This document shows, in pieces, positions 1 to 10,039 of a stretch of 64,000 bases of DNA. Source of the DNA: Flavobacteriales bacterium. Lineage in GTDB: Bacteria > Bacteroidota > Bacteroidia > Flavobacteriales_F > PHOS-HE28. Each line of letters opens with the position of its first letter. Within the stretch, counting starts at the first letter, position 1. The stretch lies in assembly GCA_016717305.1 (NCBI GenBank), contig JADKFY010000016.1, positions 74,296-138,295 on the forward strand, written 5' to 3'. The notes beneath the pieces are model-generated. The model worked only from the letters and a program-made list of their open reading frames with translations. It made no database searches and was not told the DNA's origin. A program made the translations under genes and the position numbers.

Positions 1-95
1 ACGCCCAGCCTGTCCAACGCACGTACGATGGGTTCCAACCCATCCTTGTGAAACACGGACAGGAGGGCGCTCTTGATTCGTTTTTGCCCGTCCAC
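1..95 (-). CDS. purH: IMP cyclohydrolase/AICAR transformylase, N-terminal fragment
   Basis: Partial gene cut by the left edge of the window; only about 31 N-terminal codons are present. On the minus strand a GTG at 95 opens a frame whose product contains KRIKSALLSVFHKDGLEP, the typical first strand and helix of the MGS-like IMP cyclohydrolase domain of PurH. An in-frame TAA lies about ten codons upstream, so the start must be close to here; no ATG is available in this frame. PurH performs the last two steps of IMP synthesis in the cytoplasm. The identification rests on a short but distinctive stretch. Confidence 0.75.
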   Translation of the reverse strand, partial: MDGQKRIKSALLSVFHKDGLEPIVRALDRLG

Positions 96-347
96 TGTGG
101 CTTGCAGGCCATTGATACCTGCTTACAAGGCGCAAGTTTACGGCCAATTGGGTGCGATCCAAGGTGCAATGGCACCGTGTTACGCAAAGGTTACCAACAC
201 TCTAGTGGGGGCGGAGATGGTCCGTATGCACTTCTGCCGTGTTGACGCGACCGTGGTATGGCGACCATGCGGATCGCTTCCGGGATGAACCTGATCGGAA
301 CTCATGGCGCAAATTTGGGCGGAAGATCGTCAGCCCGCTGCGAAGCA

Positions 348-1076
348 TCAGAACCGGAATCCAATGCCCATTTGGATGTTCACCACATCCACGTTGCTGG
401 TCAGTTTTTGATAGGAAACCGACCCGTCGTTGCCGATCGCGACACTGCGCGGATCCACATAGGAAACTTGACCGGTAACAAGTCGTTCCACCCGCAACTC
501 CGCATAGACATTGCTTTTCAGGCCGTACATAACGCCTAAAGCCCAGCCATAGCAGAAGGCCAGCGAGCCATCTTTTTCCTGCGCTTGGTTCTGATCGCTA
601 GTGGTCACAACAGTACGCGTTGCGAAGTGGCGGGCACCTCCAAGCAGATCGCCGTACGGACGTAGTCTTCCATACGAAGGGTTCAAGCGAACGAAGCCGA
701 GGTGGTCGTATACGTTGCTGCTTACCTGAACTTTCGGGCCGTTGTTATTGATGCTGTTGAAGACGCCACCGGACGAAGGCTCTTTCGTTTCGCCGCCCAT
801 CCGTGCCCATGCGAAGTCGTACCCGAACTCCAATGGCAAACGGCGCATGGGAAATGAAACGTTTCCGGAGAAACCCACCAGTGTATGCCCAAAAGTTTCC
901 TTGAAATCACCCACCGGTATTCCGATCTGCAAGCCACCACTTAACGTTGTTGAACGCTGGTTCCAGTTGCCCGCATTCCTGTTCATGGTCATGAGCTGGG
1001 CACTGCTTAGCAGTGCGAGCGACAGGGTGCCTAAGAGCAATGCACTACGAAGAAAGGAGGTGGAGGAACGGGTCAT
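348..1076 (-). CDS. Outer-membrane beta-barrel protein, unknown role
   Basis: A 242-residue protein. The ATG at 1076 is chosen because a signal peptide follows immediately (basic start, then SALLLGTLSLALLSSAQ); the open frame upstream has no such feature. The mature part alternates polar and aromatic residues and includes GGLQIGIPVGDF, RLRPYGDLLGGARHF and a C-terminal VVNIQMGIGFRF. Strand-rich segments and a terminal phenylalanine are typical of small outer-membrane barrels (OmpA/opacity-like, DUF-type porin family) in Bacteroidota. It is transcribed divergently from the membrane-protein gene at 1191. The substrate or role cannot be told from sequence. Confidence 0.65.
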   Translation of the reverse strand: MTRSSTSFLRSALLLGTLSLALLSSAQLMTMNRNAGNWNQRSTTLSGGLQIGIPVGDFKETFGHTLVGFSGNVSFPMRRLPLEFGYDFAWARMGGETKEPSSGGVFNSINNNGPKVQVSSNVYDHLGFVRLNPSYGRLRPYGDLLGGARHFATRTVVTTSDQNQAQEKDGSLAFCYGWALGVMYGLKSNVYAELRVERLVTGQVSYVDPRSVAIGNDGSVSYQKLTSNVDVVNIQMGIGFRF

Positions 1077-1190
1077 TGCGTTGGGGGATACCAAAGTACA
1101 TGCCGCATTAGAACGGTCGCGTTGGTGCTGTGGTATCCGCACACGTGGGCTGGTCGTGCCACACCTGTTATAGCGGCATATCTTCCGCCC

Positions 1191-1646
1191 ATGGAATTGG
1201 GTCCGGAGTGGGTAGAATGGGGCTTGTTGGGCCTGTTCTTGGCGAGCTTTTTGGCGGCCACGATACTTCCCTTCAGTTCGGAAGCTGTTTTGGTGGCAAT
1301 GGCACTTGGGGGCTGGTGCGGGCAGTCGTTATTGGTTGTGGCGAGCGTGGGAAACACGTTGGGTGGTTTAACGAACTATGCGATAGGGCGGTGGATCCCG
1401 GAGCGGAGATTGGTGAAGCGGCTCGGGATCGGCTCGGAGAAGGCGGAACGATGGCGTTCATTTGCGCAGCACTATGGAGCTTGGGGTGCGCTGCTGTGTT
1501 GGCTACCGGTGATCGGTGATCCCATTGCGCTTGCGTTAGGGGTTTTCCGCACTAGTTTCTTTTGGACGGCGGTACTTATGTTCATTGGGAAGACTGTTCG
1601 CTATGCGGTGGTGCTTTGGACAATGCACGCAGCGATCGGTAGTTAA
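1191..1646 (+). CDS. VTT/DedA-like (YqaA family) inner-membrane protein
   Basis: A 151-residue integral membrane protein. The ATG at 1191 gives MELGPEWVEWG followed by a hydrophobic segment; the longer open frame adds a non-membrane leader lacking homology-like character. Three to four hydrophobic segments are visible, with SSEAVLVAMALGG, GNTLGGLTNYAIGRW and LPVIGDPIALALGVFR, matching the SNARE-associated/VTT domain of the short YqaA branch of DedA proteins. DedA-family proteins are implicated in membrane homeostasis and lipid flipping; the YqaA branch is uncharacterised. It is followed by a hairpin at 1651 and converges with the lipoprotein gene at 1724. Confidence 0.75.
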   Translation: MELGPEWVEWGLLGLFLASFLAATILPFSSEAVLVAMALGGWCGQSLLVVASVGNTLGGLTNYAIGRWIPERRLVKRLGIGSEKAERWRSFAQHYGAWGALLCWLPVIGDPIALALGVFRTSFFWTAVLMFIGKTVRYAVVLWTMHAAIGS

Positions 1647-1650
1647 CGAC

Positions 1651-1674
1651 GAAAGGCCCCCGAAGGGACCTTTC
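1651..1674. terminator. Hairpin between convergent genes
   Basis: Complementary arms GAAAGG and CCTTTC enclose a second pairing of CCC with GGG around a CGAA loop. It lies 4 bases after the VTT-protein stop and 50 bases beyond the end of the opposing lipoprotein gene, so it could act as a bidirectional terminator. There is no long T tract. Confidence 0.45.
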
Positions 1675-1723
1675 GCAAACGCACTTCAACTAACCAAAGA
1701 AGTACGAACGATAAGTGATGAGT

Positions 1724-3139
1724 TCAGTACGCCGTGTTCTGTGGATCCCAGTTCGTCCAGCCGTTAGTCCAGTTCGTAGTGCCGAATGCACCGCGGAAAC
1801 TTACGTTCTCGAAGAAGCTGTCCGCGAACGGCCCGCTGAACTCTGCACCGTTCAACAAGGGTGAGCCACTATTAGGTAGGAAGTTGGGGTTGGTCCGGTT
1901 GAAGGGGTCGCCTAGCTGAAGGTCGCTATTGTTCGCAAAGATCGTGTTGTTCCAACCGGAAGTGTTGAACCACGCTGTGATCCCAGCCTGGTCCCAAGTC
2001 TGTCCCGAAGGAACATCCAAGGCCGTGCTCATGCCGGAAAGCACATTGTTGCGGAACATCAGGTCACCGTTGTCGGCATTGGCTTGCGTGCTGTTCCCAT
2101 CAATGTATAGGCCGGTGGGGTACCCTGCGAACACACTGTTGAAGACGCGCGTTTGCGTGTTCCGGCGGAGATGCAAAGCACGCTTGTACTGATCGTTGAA
2201 TGTTGTGGAAGCATCTGCCTTCGGTCCGAACATGCTTACGTTGCTCCATGTACCTTGACTATATGGCGAAGCGCTATTACCGGCTGCGTCGTTGTCACAT
2301 TCGAATCCATTGCTCGAACTCTGGTCTGCGATATTCGGGTCACGCAGGCTCACAGCGTACTGCACTTTTCCTTGCCATCCGAAATCCTGGTCGAAATCGT
2401 CGTCCCATCCGCGGAAGGCGACCAAGCGCTTGGCGTTCACGGTCCCGCCGAACCATTCGTAGCTGTCATCTCCAGAGTAGCTCACTTGGATATTCTCGAT
2501 CACCGTACCATTCCCAACGCTTCCCAGCGTAAGCCCGTTGATCTCTTGGTTGGGTTGGAATGCGATCCCGCAGAATTCGATCCGCACGAATTTCATGGTG
2601 CCGCTGTTGTCGGCTGGGTCATTGCCGCCGTATTGAGCATCTGGTCCGCCTTCGATCGTTGGGTCACTTGGCTGGTTATTTGGTGCCCGACCGCAAAGGA
2701 CGATCCCGCCCCAATCGCCGTAATCGCGGCTCCCTGCAGCTTGGTTGCTGGTAAATACAATAGGCTGGCTTGAAGTACCCACGGCATTTATCCTGGCACC
2801 ACGTTTTACGATCAACGTGCCTTTGCTGGGTTTGTCACCTTTGATGATGGTTCCTTCCTGGATATTAAGTGTCGCACCATCCTCAACATAGACGAAGCCG
2901 TTAAGGATGTATTTGTTGTTATTGGTCCAGTTGGTGTTCACAGTTATGCTTCCGGAAACTTGTACCACATCCGCACTTGGTGGTGTGGTCGTGTATTCGC
3001 AGCAACAATCCTTATCGGCATCGGGGTCGTAGTTCGTCGCCGTTGGATCCGTGCATCCTTCCTTTTTCTTGCAGGCGGGCAACGCAACGGCTAAGGTGGC
3101 GAAAGCCAAAAGGCCCATTGCTTTGTTCTTCCAATTCAT
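1724..3139 (-). CDS. Surface lipoprotein with beta-helix-like repeats
   Basis: A 471-residue predicted lipoprotein: the signal peptide ends in LPAC, with the lipidated Cys at 23, then KKKEG. Next is a cysteine- and aspartate-rich stretch with a PTATNYDPDAD motif (thrombospondin type-3/calcium-binding-like), then a long Asn/Gly-rich region with EDGATLNIQEGTIIKGD and WGGIVLCGRAP, resembling right-handed beta-helix surface proteins of Bacteroidota. It lies 165 bases downstream of the TonB-dependent receptor on the same strand, a pairing that suggests a surface-exposed partner of the receptor. A strong terminator between them argues for at least partly separate expression. The ligand is unknown. 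Confidence 0.6.
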   Translation of the reverse strand: MNWKNKAMGLLAFATLAVALPACKKKEGCTDPTATNYDPDADKDCCCEYTTTPPSADVVQVSGSITVNTNWTNNNKYILNGFVYVEDGATLNIQEGTIIKGDKPSKGTLIVKRGARINAVGTSSQPIVFTSNQAAGSRDYGDWGGIVLCGRAPNNQPSDPTIEGGPDAQYGGNDPADNSGTMKFVRIEFCGIAFQPNQEINGLTLGSVGNGTVIENIQVSYSGDDSYEWFGGTVNAKRLVAFRGWDDDFDQDFGWQGKVQYAVSLRDPNIADQSSSNGFECDNDAAGNSASPYSQGTWSNVSMFGPKADASTTFNDQYKRALHLRRNTQTRVFNSVFAGYPTGLYIDGNSTQANADNGDLMFRNNVLSGMSTALDVPSGQTWDQAGITAWFNTSGWNNTIFANNSDLQLGDPFNRTNPNFLPNSGSPLLNGAEFSGPFADSFFENVSFRGAFGTTNWTNGWTNWDPQNTAY

Positions 3140-3250
3140 CGTCTTGCTTGTTTGGTTTGTTTATCCAACGCAAAGCGACCGTTTTGCTGTTGCGTGATGG
3201 CTACGGTGGTCTTAACGTTTTGTGAATTCGGGTCCACCGTATGTTAAGTG

Positions 3251-3284
3251 AAAGGGGCGGTACACGCTTGCACCGCCCCTTTTC
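3251..3284 (-). terminator. Rho-independent terminator after the TonB receptor gene
   Basis: A perfect 11-bp stem, AAAGGGGCGGT paired with ACCGCCCCTTT, around a 10-base loop. It lies about 20 bases downstream of the receptor stop on the minus strand. It would end receptor transcription, or attenuate read-through into the lipoprotein gene. Confidence 0.75.
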
Positions 3285-3303
3285 CGATCAGTAAGGAAGG
3301 TGA

Positions 3304-6112
3304 TCAAAGCTTCAACCCCAATCCAATGCTGAAGTAAGATCCACGGCGGAAGGAAAGCACATCCTCATCCACCTTGTCCACTTTGCCATTGCCGTTGGAA
3401 TCCTGGATCAAGCGCGTGCGCTGGTTCAGAATGTCCTGTGCGCTCAATTTCACTTCGAAGCGTTTGCCGATGCCTTTGGTCAATGTTACATCCACCACGT
3501 TACGTGGCATTTCGTAGATGTCCGGAGTGCCGTATGTGCCAACAGCGAACAAGCGTGGGCCGATCACATTGTACATGATATTGTACTGCAACTTGTGTTC
3601 AGTGTCCTGGTAATAAAGTCCTGCATTAACGATGTAAGGTGATTGGCCCATTAGCGGACGTTTCTGTGCTTGGCCTTCGGCTCCTTCACCCAATGTGACT
3701 TCAGTAACGATATAGGCCGCGTTGAACATGACACCAACCCGGCTCATATAGCCAGCGGTGAATATTGAGTTCAGCGAGCGGCGCAATTCCAACTCGGCAC
3801 CGACGCTTTGGGCCTGCTGTGCATTGCCGAATGTGAAGTTCCGTGTGCCCCCACTACCGGCCCCGGGCAAGAAGAACATTTCGATCGGGTTGGTGAAGTG
3901 TTTGTAGAACACCCCGAAGCTGAACACTTCCGAAGAGCTCGGATAGAGTTCGTAGCGCGCATCGACATTTTGGATCGTGGCGGTGTTCAATTCTTCATTT
4001 CCGCGCAGTACGTTGTTGAAACTGAAATCGTAGAAGGCGAAGGGTGCCAATTCGCGGAACTCGGGACGGTTCACTGTGGTGGCCCAGGCCAATCTCACTT
4101 GCGACTTTTCGGAGATCGATCGGGAAAGATTGATCGAAGGCAGGATGCTGAGCAATGGGTTGTTCCAGGACCCGCGCACCACCGAATGTCGCACTTTTCA
4201 GTTCTTGTGTGTTGTGTTCTGCACGCACCCCGGCGCTGATGACGGTGTTCGTCGCCAGGTTGATCGTGGTGCCCACATAGCCGGCCAAAAGCGTGTTTGC
4301 AGCCGTGTATCGGTCGCTGGGGTTGGTGCCTTCTTCCAACTTGAAACCATCGGTAGTATTGATATGCTCGGGGCTGAAGATCTGGTCCAACGGCAAGAAG
4401 ATCTGCGTTTGGTCGAACTGTGCGCTGCTTGCCGCCTTGAAGCTCATCCAGCGCGCACTGAACGTGCGGTCCTTACGTTCCACGAATGCGCCAACACGGA
4501 TCTTCACTTTGTTCCGCTCACCTTTCAATTGGTGTTCGTAATCCACCTTGCCGGTCATTACGTTCTCGTTCATATTGCTGAAGAATCGGCCCGCATCCAA
4601 GGTGGTTGCACCCGGCGGCACGATCACTTGGAATGGAATGTCCGCGTCCGTGGTGTTCAAGTCACGCACTGTTCGTACGCGCCGGAAATCAGGCTCTTTG
4701 CTGATGCCAAGACCATAACCCAAAGTCCAGCTCAGCTTGTTCACATCGGTCGTTAATTCATGTTCGCCGTGCAGTTGGCCGCTGTAGATGCTGCGTTGTT
4801 GATAGCGGAAAGCGTAGTTCTTCACCTCGAACTGTTCTTCAAAGCTTTTGCCAGTGCGCAAGGTTGCTTGGTCTGTTCCTTGTTGAGTGAAGAGATTGCG
4901 GAACTCCAACTTGGTGCGAGTACCGACCAATAGGCTGAAATTGCTCAGCGCACTGATCCGCACTTGGTGGATATTCTCATTGTCGTTGTAGTCGTAGATG
5001 CGTTCGCTACGTTGCGCACTTGGGTCGAATACATTGTAATTCTGATTGTTGGCCGTATAGCTCTGGCGTGTGTTACTATAGTTGATGCTGGTAATGTTGC
5101 CACCGTTCACCCTACCGCCTTGTTGACCGAAACGCTTGGTCAAGCTTATCCCAAAGCGTTGGTCGGGTGCAGCACTGCTTTCATCAGCGGTCCAGTTGTT
5201 GGCCAAACTTTTCCCAGCGGCGGTCAAGCGCTCGGGTGTGGTATGGTACAAGTTCCCGGGGAACTTCGATGGCAATTGACGAAGGCCATTATCGAAGCCC
5301 AATGCATCGGTGCCACTTTGTTGACTGCTGTAGAACGGCTTGAATGTCGTGCCATTGCGCAAGGAAGTGGAGTAGTCCACCTTTACTGAATTCTCACTGG
5401 GCACATTGATCGTGTACAATTTGATAACACCGCCGGCGAATTCGCCTGGAAGCTCAGGTGCACCCGTCTTATAGACCATTACGCGGTCCAATGCACCACT
5501 TGGAAGGATATCGAAACTGAATGCGCGGCGATCAGGCTCCATACTCGGTGCGATCACGTCGTTCAACATAACAGTATTGTACCGATCGGCCAATCCACGG
5601 ATCATCACGAAACGATCACCCACCATGGTAACCCCCGGGATCCGTTTCACCACATCGCCAGCGGTCCGGTCCTGGCCCTTGCTGATCTGTTCGCGTCCCA
5701 TGCCGTTCACGACCTGCTCGCTTTGGCGGGTTTCCATCACTACGGCACTTTCCGTTTCCGTACGTCTTGTCGTTACCACTTCCACAGTCTTCATTTCAAT
5801 GGCTTGCGACTTCAATTCATGGTTCGCGTTCACAGTTTGCCCTGCGATCACAGTGATCGTCTTTTCAACGGCCTCATAACCCACGAAGCTGACCAAGAGC
5901 ACATGTTCACCGGCATCCGCGTCGAAGCTGAATTTTCCATCCAAGTCGGTAGTGCCACCCGTGCTGGTGCCTTTAATGGCCACGTTCACAAAGGGCATGG
6001 GTTGCACTATTCCGCCTTCGTTGGCGGTGATCGTACCGGCCACGGTGCCTCTCTGTGCGAAGGCGATCAGACCAAGGAAGAGAGCGATACAAAGGGTTAA
6101 CGTTCTGTACAT
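3304..6112 (-). CDS. TonB-dependent outer-membrane receptor (frameshifted)
   Basis: About 936 codons in two frames. The N-terminal part (6112 to about 4165) has a signal peptide ending FAQ, a carboxypeptidase-regulatory-like domain with LLVSFVGYE (residues ~22-105), then a plug with VVKRIPGVTMVGDRFVMIRG and SGALDRVMVYKTGAPELPGE. The second frame (about 4165 to 3304) continues as the barrel with VNRPEFRELAPFAFYDFSF and ends YFSIGLGLKL. The switch lies near 4150-4190 and needs a one-base change, so either the gene is disrupted or the sequence has an indel. TonB receptors import ligands using the proton-motive force via TonB. The downstream lipoprotein may be its surface partner. The ligand is unknown. 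Confidence 0.85.
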
Positions 6113-6199
6113 GGCAACAGGAAATGGAATTTGTTCCTTTCCCGTTACAAAAGTCCATTCGGCCTGTTACCTGGCCCTTGCCGTGATGTTAAGGCTCGG

Positions 6200-6967
6200 T
6201 TAGCGTAGGCGGGGGTGAGTTAACGTGTTCTTAACACGATCCTCCAGGAACCACCACTTGGGATGGTCCTTCCGCCGTTGCGCTTCTTGCCACATCACCA
6301 CCAATCGATCTTGTAGGAGCGTCGTTGCCTCTTCCACGGAATCGGCCACGAAGACGAATTTCAATTCCTCTTCGCCGATCGTTCCTTCGGCGATCATGCG
6401 GTCGATCTGCTCCAGCATGGGTGCCCAGTACTCCTTGCCATAAAGCAGGATCGGAAAGTTCTTCACCTTGCCTGTTTGGATCAATGTTACGGTTTCAAAA
6501 AGCTCATCCAATGTACCAGCACCACCGGGCATTACCACGAAACAAATGCTGTACTTCAGTAGCAGGACCTTGCGAATGAAGAAGCGTTCAAAGGTGAGGC
6601 TGACGTCCAAATACGGATTCGCGTATTGCTCATGCGGCAACACGATGTTGCAACCAACGCTAGTGGCACCCACATCCTTCGCACCGCGGTTAGCGGCTTC
6701 CATGATGCCGGGTCCGCCGCCGGTCATGACGGTGAACCCCACACGGCCCACCCGACGTGCAAGGTCCCGGGCTGCCTCGTAATAAGGATGATCTTCCTTG
6801 AACCGTGCGCTTCCGAAGAACGTAACGCACGGCCCAACGAAGTGCAATTTCCGAAAGCCCATGATGAATTCGCGAGCAATGCTGATCGCGTTCTGGAATT
6901 CACGCCAGCGGGAACGTGGTCCGGCGAGGAAGCGCAGATCGATGTGCTTGGGGTCTTTTTCCGACAT
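6200..6967 (-). CDS. LOG-family protein (TIGR00730, lysine-decarboxylase-like fold)
   Basis: A 255-residue protein with both family signatures: GGGPGIMEAANRGA at residues 83-96 and PGGAGTLDE at 147-155 in a Rossmann-like fold. Characterised members (LOG) are phosphoribohydrolases that release bases such as cytokinins from nucleoside 5'-monophosphates; many bacterial members act on AMP-like substrates. Length fits the longer bacterial group. The start at 6967 lies 6 bases after a TACCTTCG promoter-like element, suggesting a leaderless or nearly leaderless mRNA. It is divergent from the T9SS gene at 7021, with only 53 bases between the starts. Confidence 0.85.
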   Translation of the reverse strand: MSEKDPKHIDLRFLAGPRSRWREFQNAISIAREFIMGFRKLHFVGPCVTFFGSARFKEDHPYYEAARDLARRVGRVGFTVMTGGGPGIMEAANRGAKDVGATSVGCNIVLPHEQYANPYLDVSLTFERFFIRKVLLLKYSICFVVMPGGAGTLDELFETVTLIQTGKVKNFPILLYGKEYWAPMLEQIDRMIAEGTIGEEELKFVFVADSVEEATTLLQDRLVVMWQEAQRRKDHPKWWFLEDRVKNTLTHPRLR

Positions 6968-6973
6968 GGCCCG

Positions 6974-6981
6974 CGAAGGTA
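6974..6981 (-). promoter_or_regulatory. -7-type promoter element (TACCTTCG) for the LOG gene
   Basis: Matches the Bacteroidota -7 consensus TAnnTTTG with one change (TTCG). Only 6 bases separate it from the ATG, so transcription would begin at or next to the start codon. No clear -33 TTTG is visible. Confidence 0.45.
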
Positions 6982-6994
6982 GCGGCTACTGCAA

Positions 6995-7002
6995 TAGATT
7001 TG
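6995..7002 (+). promoter_or_regulatory. -7-type promoter element (TAGATTTG) for the 7021 gene
   Basis: A full match to TAnnTTTG, 18 bases before the ATG at 7021. A -33 TTTG is not evident. Confidence 0.45.
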
Positions 7003-7020
7003 CCCCTTAACCAAGTACAC

Positions 7021-8259
7021 ATGCGTATAGCCATACTCTTCCCATCTCTTCTCTTGACGACATTCCTTTTCGCCCAACCGCAGTTGGAAAATGCCAGCTA
7101 TGAATCATGGACCGATGTGGGATCCGCCACCGAGGAGCCCGTGGAATGGAGTTCGGTGAAGACCAGCGATGGTGGTGGGCTGATCAATACATTCGCACCA
7201 CAACTCTGCTGGCGAAGCACCGATGCACATACGGGTACGTATTCCCTCAACTTGCGCACGGTGACCTCTGCCGTTGGAGCAGCGACCGGGTTATTGACCA
7301 ACGGTCGGGTACATGCTGAATTCACCATTGCGAACAGCTACGTCTTTTCCGACTTGGTTACTGCGGAATGGAACACCGTGTGCGGTTCACGACCGGACAG
7401 TTTGATCGGCTGGTACAAAGCCTCACCTGCTTCCGGTGATCGAGCAAAGGTCACTGCATTGATGCACGTTGAACAAGGCAAGTTGCCGATGTTCGATACC
7501 TATCCGAATTGGGTTGGCACGGCCGCATGGGGCGCGAACGGGGATACGGTTTCCACTTGGTCACGTTTCTCTGTTCCATTCAACTATTTGGATGAACGCG
7601 CACCGGAGCATGTGCTTTTGGCCGTGTCCTGTGGCGACAGTACGCTCAGCACGATCGGCACCCAAGCGTGGTTCGATGATCTGGGCTTGATCTACAATGT
7701 ATACGCAACGCCGGATGAGTCCATTGCTTTCGTGAATGCAAGTACGAGCTTCGATCTGAACGTAGGATATAACACCAGTGGAGAGCCTAATGCCGCAACG
7801 GACTTCTCGGTGGAGATCTCCGATGAGAACGGTGATTTTTCAAATGCAACAGTGATCGGAACGGTGAACAGCACATCCGCTTCTGGAACCATTCCGTGCA
7901 CGATCCCGGCTGGAACTATACCAGGCATAGGTTACTTGCTGCGAGTAGTAACCCCGTCGGAATATTACGCCCCGGTGCCGACCGGGATCATCGTGGAGAT
8001 CAGTACTGGGATCGCTTCGATCACAACTGCGGATGCCATTGTACGTGTGATCGATCACACCATTCTAGTGGATCTGCGCACCAGTGAACTCGAACGTCCG
8101 CGCTACGAACTTATTGATGCGCGCGGTGCACGTGTTGGCCAGGGTCAACTGCAGGGAAATGCGATGAATCGCATTCCTGTCGATGTCGCGCAAGGCGTAA
8201 TGGTGTTGCGGGTGTTCCATAAGAGCGGTGCGTTCGTTCAGCGCGTGTTCGTGCCGTAA
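7021..8259 (+). CDS. Secreted protein with T9SS sorting domain
   Basis: A 412-residue protein. The ATG at 7021 is followed by a signal peptide (MRIAILFPSLLLTTFLFAQ). The N-terminal domain (LENASYESW, EEPVEWSSVKTSDGG) resembles the PCMD/glycan-associated domain seen in secreted Bacteroidota proteins. The last ~80 residues (VDLRTSELERPRYELIDARG, then GVMVLRVFHKSGAFVQRVFVP) have the shape of a type A T9SS C-terminal sorting domain, which targets proteins across the outer membrane and is removed on attachment. It stands alone, divergent from the LOG gene and convergent with the delta-60 gene. The ligand or function is unknown. Confidence 0.65.
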   Translation: MRIAILFPSLLLTTFLFAQPQLENASYESWTDVGSATEEPVEWSSVKTSDGGGLINTFAPQLCWRSTDAHTGTYSLNLRTVTSAVGAATGLLTNGRVHAEFTIANSYVFSDLVTAEWNTVCGSRPDSLIGWYKASPASGDRAKVTALMHVEQGKLPMFDTYPNWVGTAAWGANGDTVSTWSRFSVPFNYLDERAPEHVLLAVSCGDSTLSTIGTQAWFDDLGLIYNVYATPDESIAFVNASTSFDLNVGYNTSGEPNAATDFSVEISDENGDFSNATVIGTVNSTSASGTIPCTIPAGTIPGIGYLLRVVTPSEYYAPVPTGIIVEISTGIASITTADAIVRVIDHTILVDLRTSELERPRYELIDARGARVGQGQLQGNAMNRIPVDVAQGVMVLRVFHKSGAFVQRVFVP

Positions 8260-8325
8260 GGGAGGTCGTGTGGTCCGAGATGATCACATCCATATGCCTT
8301 AATTGATGGATCTCTTTTTATCCGT

Positions 8326-8350
8326 CCGACCCAAACAAGGATCCGGTCGG
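8326..8350. terminator. Weak hairpin between convergent genes
   Basis: CCGACC (8326-8331) can pair with GGTCGG (8345-8350) around a 13-base loop, between the stops at 8259 and 8358. A T run lies upstream rather than downstream, so a terminator role is tentative. Confidence 0.25.
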
Positions 8351-8357
8351 TCGATGA

Positions 8358-9764
8358 TCAAGGTCGCATGAAGCGGTGCACGACGCCAGCATCCGTGCGC
8401 ATAAGCAACACCCCGGCACACACATGGCCTAGTGCGATCGCGTTCGTGCGCGAGAAGGTTGTCACCACGCGGCCATGTACGTCGAACACTTCGCCGGATG
8501 CCGGTGCGGACAAGCGCAAGAGTTGATCCTCGGCATCTAACCAAACATGCAAAGGCAATTCACCCTGCATATCTGAAACCGGTGTGCCCGTGCCGCCCAT
8601 GAGCCTAGCCACATAGTTCCGCGTAGTGCCATTGAAGCCTATGAATTCGCCAACGACAATGAGCGATCCATCAGGTTGAAGTGCCAGATCGTACACTCCA
8701 GCGTCTAGGCCGAAAGCTCCTGTTCCAGTGCTCCAGTTAAGGTCCAACGAGCCATTGCTGTTCACGCGTGCCACATCATTCGCCAGTAATTCGTTGTAGT
8801 CAAAGAACAATCCACCGAGCAGTATACGGCCATCCGGTTGCAGGGCCATGGCGAGTATACTTCCTGATGTACTGGTACCCACATCGAAAGTAGGGTCGAG
8901 CGCTCCGGAATTTGTGACCCGAGCAAGGAAAGGTTGATCGGTTCCATTGAAGTCCGTGAATGATCCGCCGATCACCAAGTTGCCATCCGGTTGGCGTACC
9001 ATACAGTTGATACTTCCGAATTCCGCACCTGATCCCGGGTCGAAGCTGGTGTCCAAGTCGCCATTGGAATTGAGCCGTGCGATACAGTTGCGGTCCGTGC
9101 CGTTGTAGCTATTGAATGAACCGGCAATTGTGATACGACCATCCGGCTCCAACGAGAAGGCGGAGATGTCGGTCGCGATACCAATACTTCCGAGGCCGGT
9201 GCCTGGATCGAAACCGGGGTCTTGAGCTCCGTTCGAGTTCAAGCGCGTTATGCCTGTACGCGGTGTTCCATCGAAGGATGTGAAGTTGCCACCAACGAGG
9301 ATCTTTCCATCGGGTTGCAGTGCGATCGTACTCACGATCCAATCAGCGCCCGCTCCTGGGTTGAAGGAAAGGTCGACGGTGCCGTCAACGTTCAAGCGTG
9401 TGATCATGCTTTGGCCGGTCCCGTTGAATGATTCGAACTGCCCACCCACTAGGATCTTTCCGTCGGGCTGTACCGCGAAGCAGAACACGGCGAACACATC
9501 AGGGTCCGCGTTTGCATTGAAGCCTGCATCCAAACTTCCATCCGCATTGAGCCTGGCGAGCACGCTACGGGGTTGACCACTCACCTCTGTGAAGTCACCG
9601 GCGATCAGCACTTTTCCATCGGGTTGCAGGGTGGTCACGAAAACGCGCGCGTTCGGTCCTTCCCCGGGGTCGAAGGTCGGATCCACAGAGCCTGGTTGGG
9701 CCAATATGGCGGAGCTGGAAACCATCATACTGATGGCCAAGGAGCGTAAGTTTCGATTCATCAT
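8358..9764 (-). CDS. Delta-60 repeat secreted protein with T9SS tail
   Basis: About 468 residues starting at the MMNRN methionines (9764 or 9761), followed by a signal peptide ending LAQ. The body is about seven copies of a ~54-residue unit of the type LQPDGKILVGGxF, then FNGTxRxxIARLNxxGxLDxxFDPG, which is the delta-60 repeat and predicted to form a beta-propeller. The C-terminus (LRLSAPASGEVFDVHGRVV, GVLLMRTDAGVVHRFMRP) resembles a T9SS sorting domain. Such proteins are exported or cell-surface; their ligands are not known. Confidence 0.75.
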   Translation of the reverse strand: MMNRNLRSLAISMMVSSSAILAQPGSVDPTFDPGEGPNARVFVTTLQPDGKVLIAGDFTEVSGQPRSVLARLNADGSLDAGFNANADPDVFAVFCFAVQPDGKILVGGQFESFNGTGQSMITRLNVDGTVDLSFNPGAGADWIVSTIALQPDGKILVGGNFTSFDGTPRTGITRLNSNGAQDPGFDPGTGLGSIGIATDISAFSLEPDGRITIAGSFNSYNGTDRNCIARLNSNGDLDTSFDPGSGAEFGSINCMVRQPDGNLVIGGSFTDFNGTDQPFLARVTNSGALDPTFDVGTSTSGSILAMALQPDGRILLGGLFFDYNELLANDVARVNSNGSLDLNWSTGTGAFGLDAGVYDLALQPDGSLIVVGEFIGFNGTTRNYVARLMGGTGTPVSDMQGELPLHVWLDAEDQLLRLSAPASGEVFDVHGRVVTTFSRTNAIALGHVCAGVLLMRTDAGVVHRFMRP

Positions 9765-10039
9765 GTGATGTGGAGTTTCGTGAACGGGTGTGCGATATAT
9801 CAGCTGATAGAACTGCTTCACCGATCAATGATGGACTGAACGACGAAGTACATGACAAAGGAATGTTGCCCATCCATCGCGGTGCAATAGAACATTGGTT
9901 ATATGCTGTTTCGAATTGTGGCACTGTAAGACGTTGCATGCCTTTTCATTAGGGTATCACAGAGCTGTTCAGGAGTGTTCAACCGAACAAGTTCTGGCAC
10001 TTTAACGTCGCTGCGCTAACACGAACTACACACTCTCCG

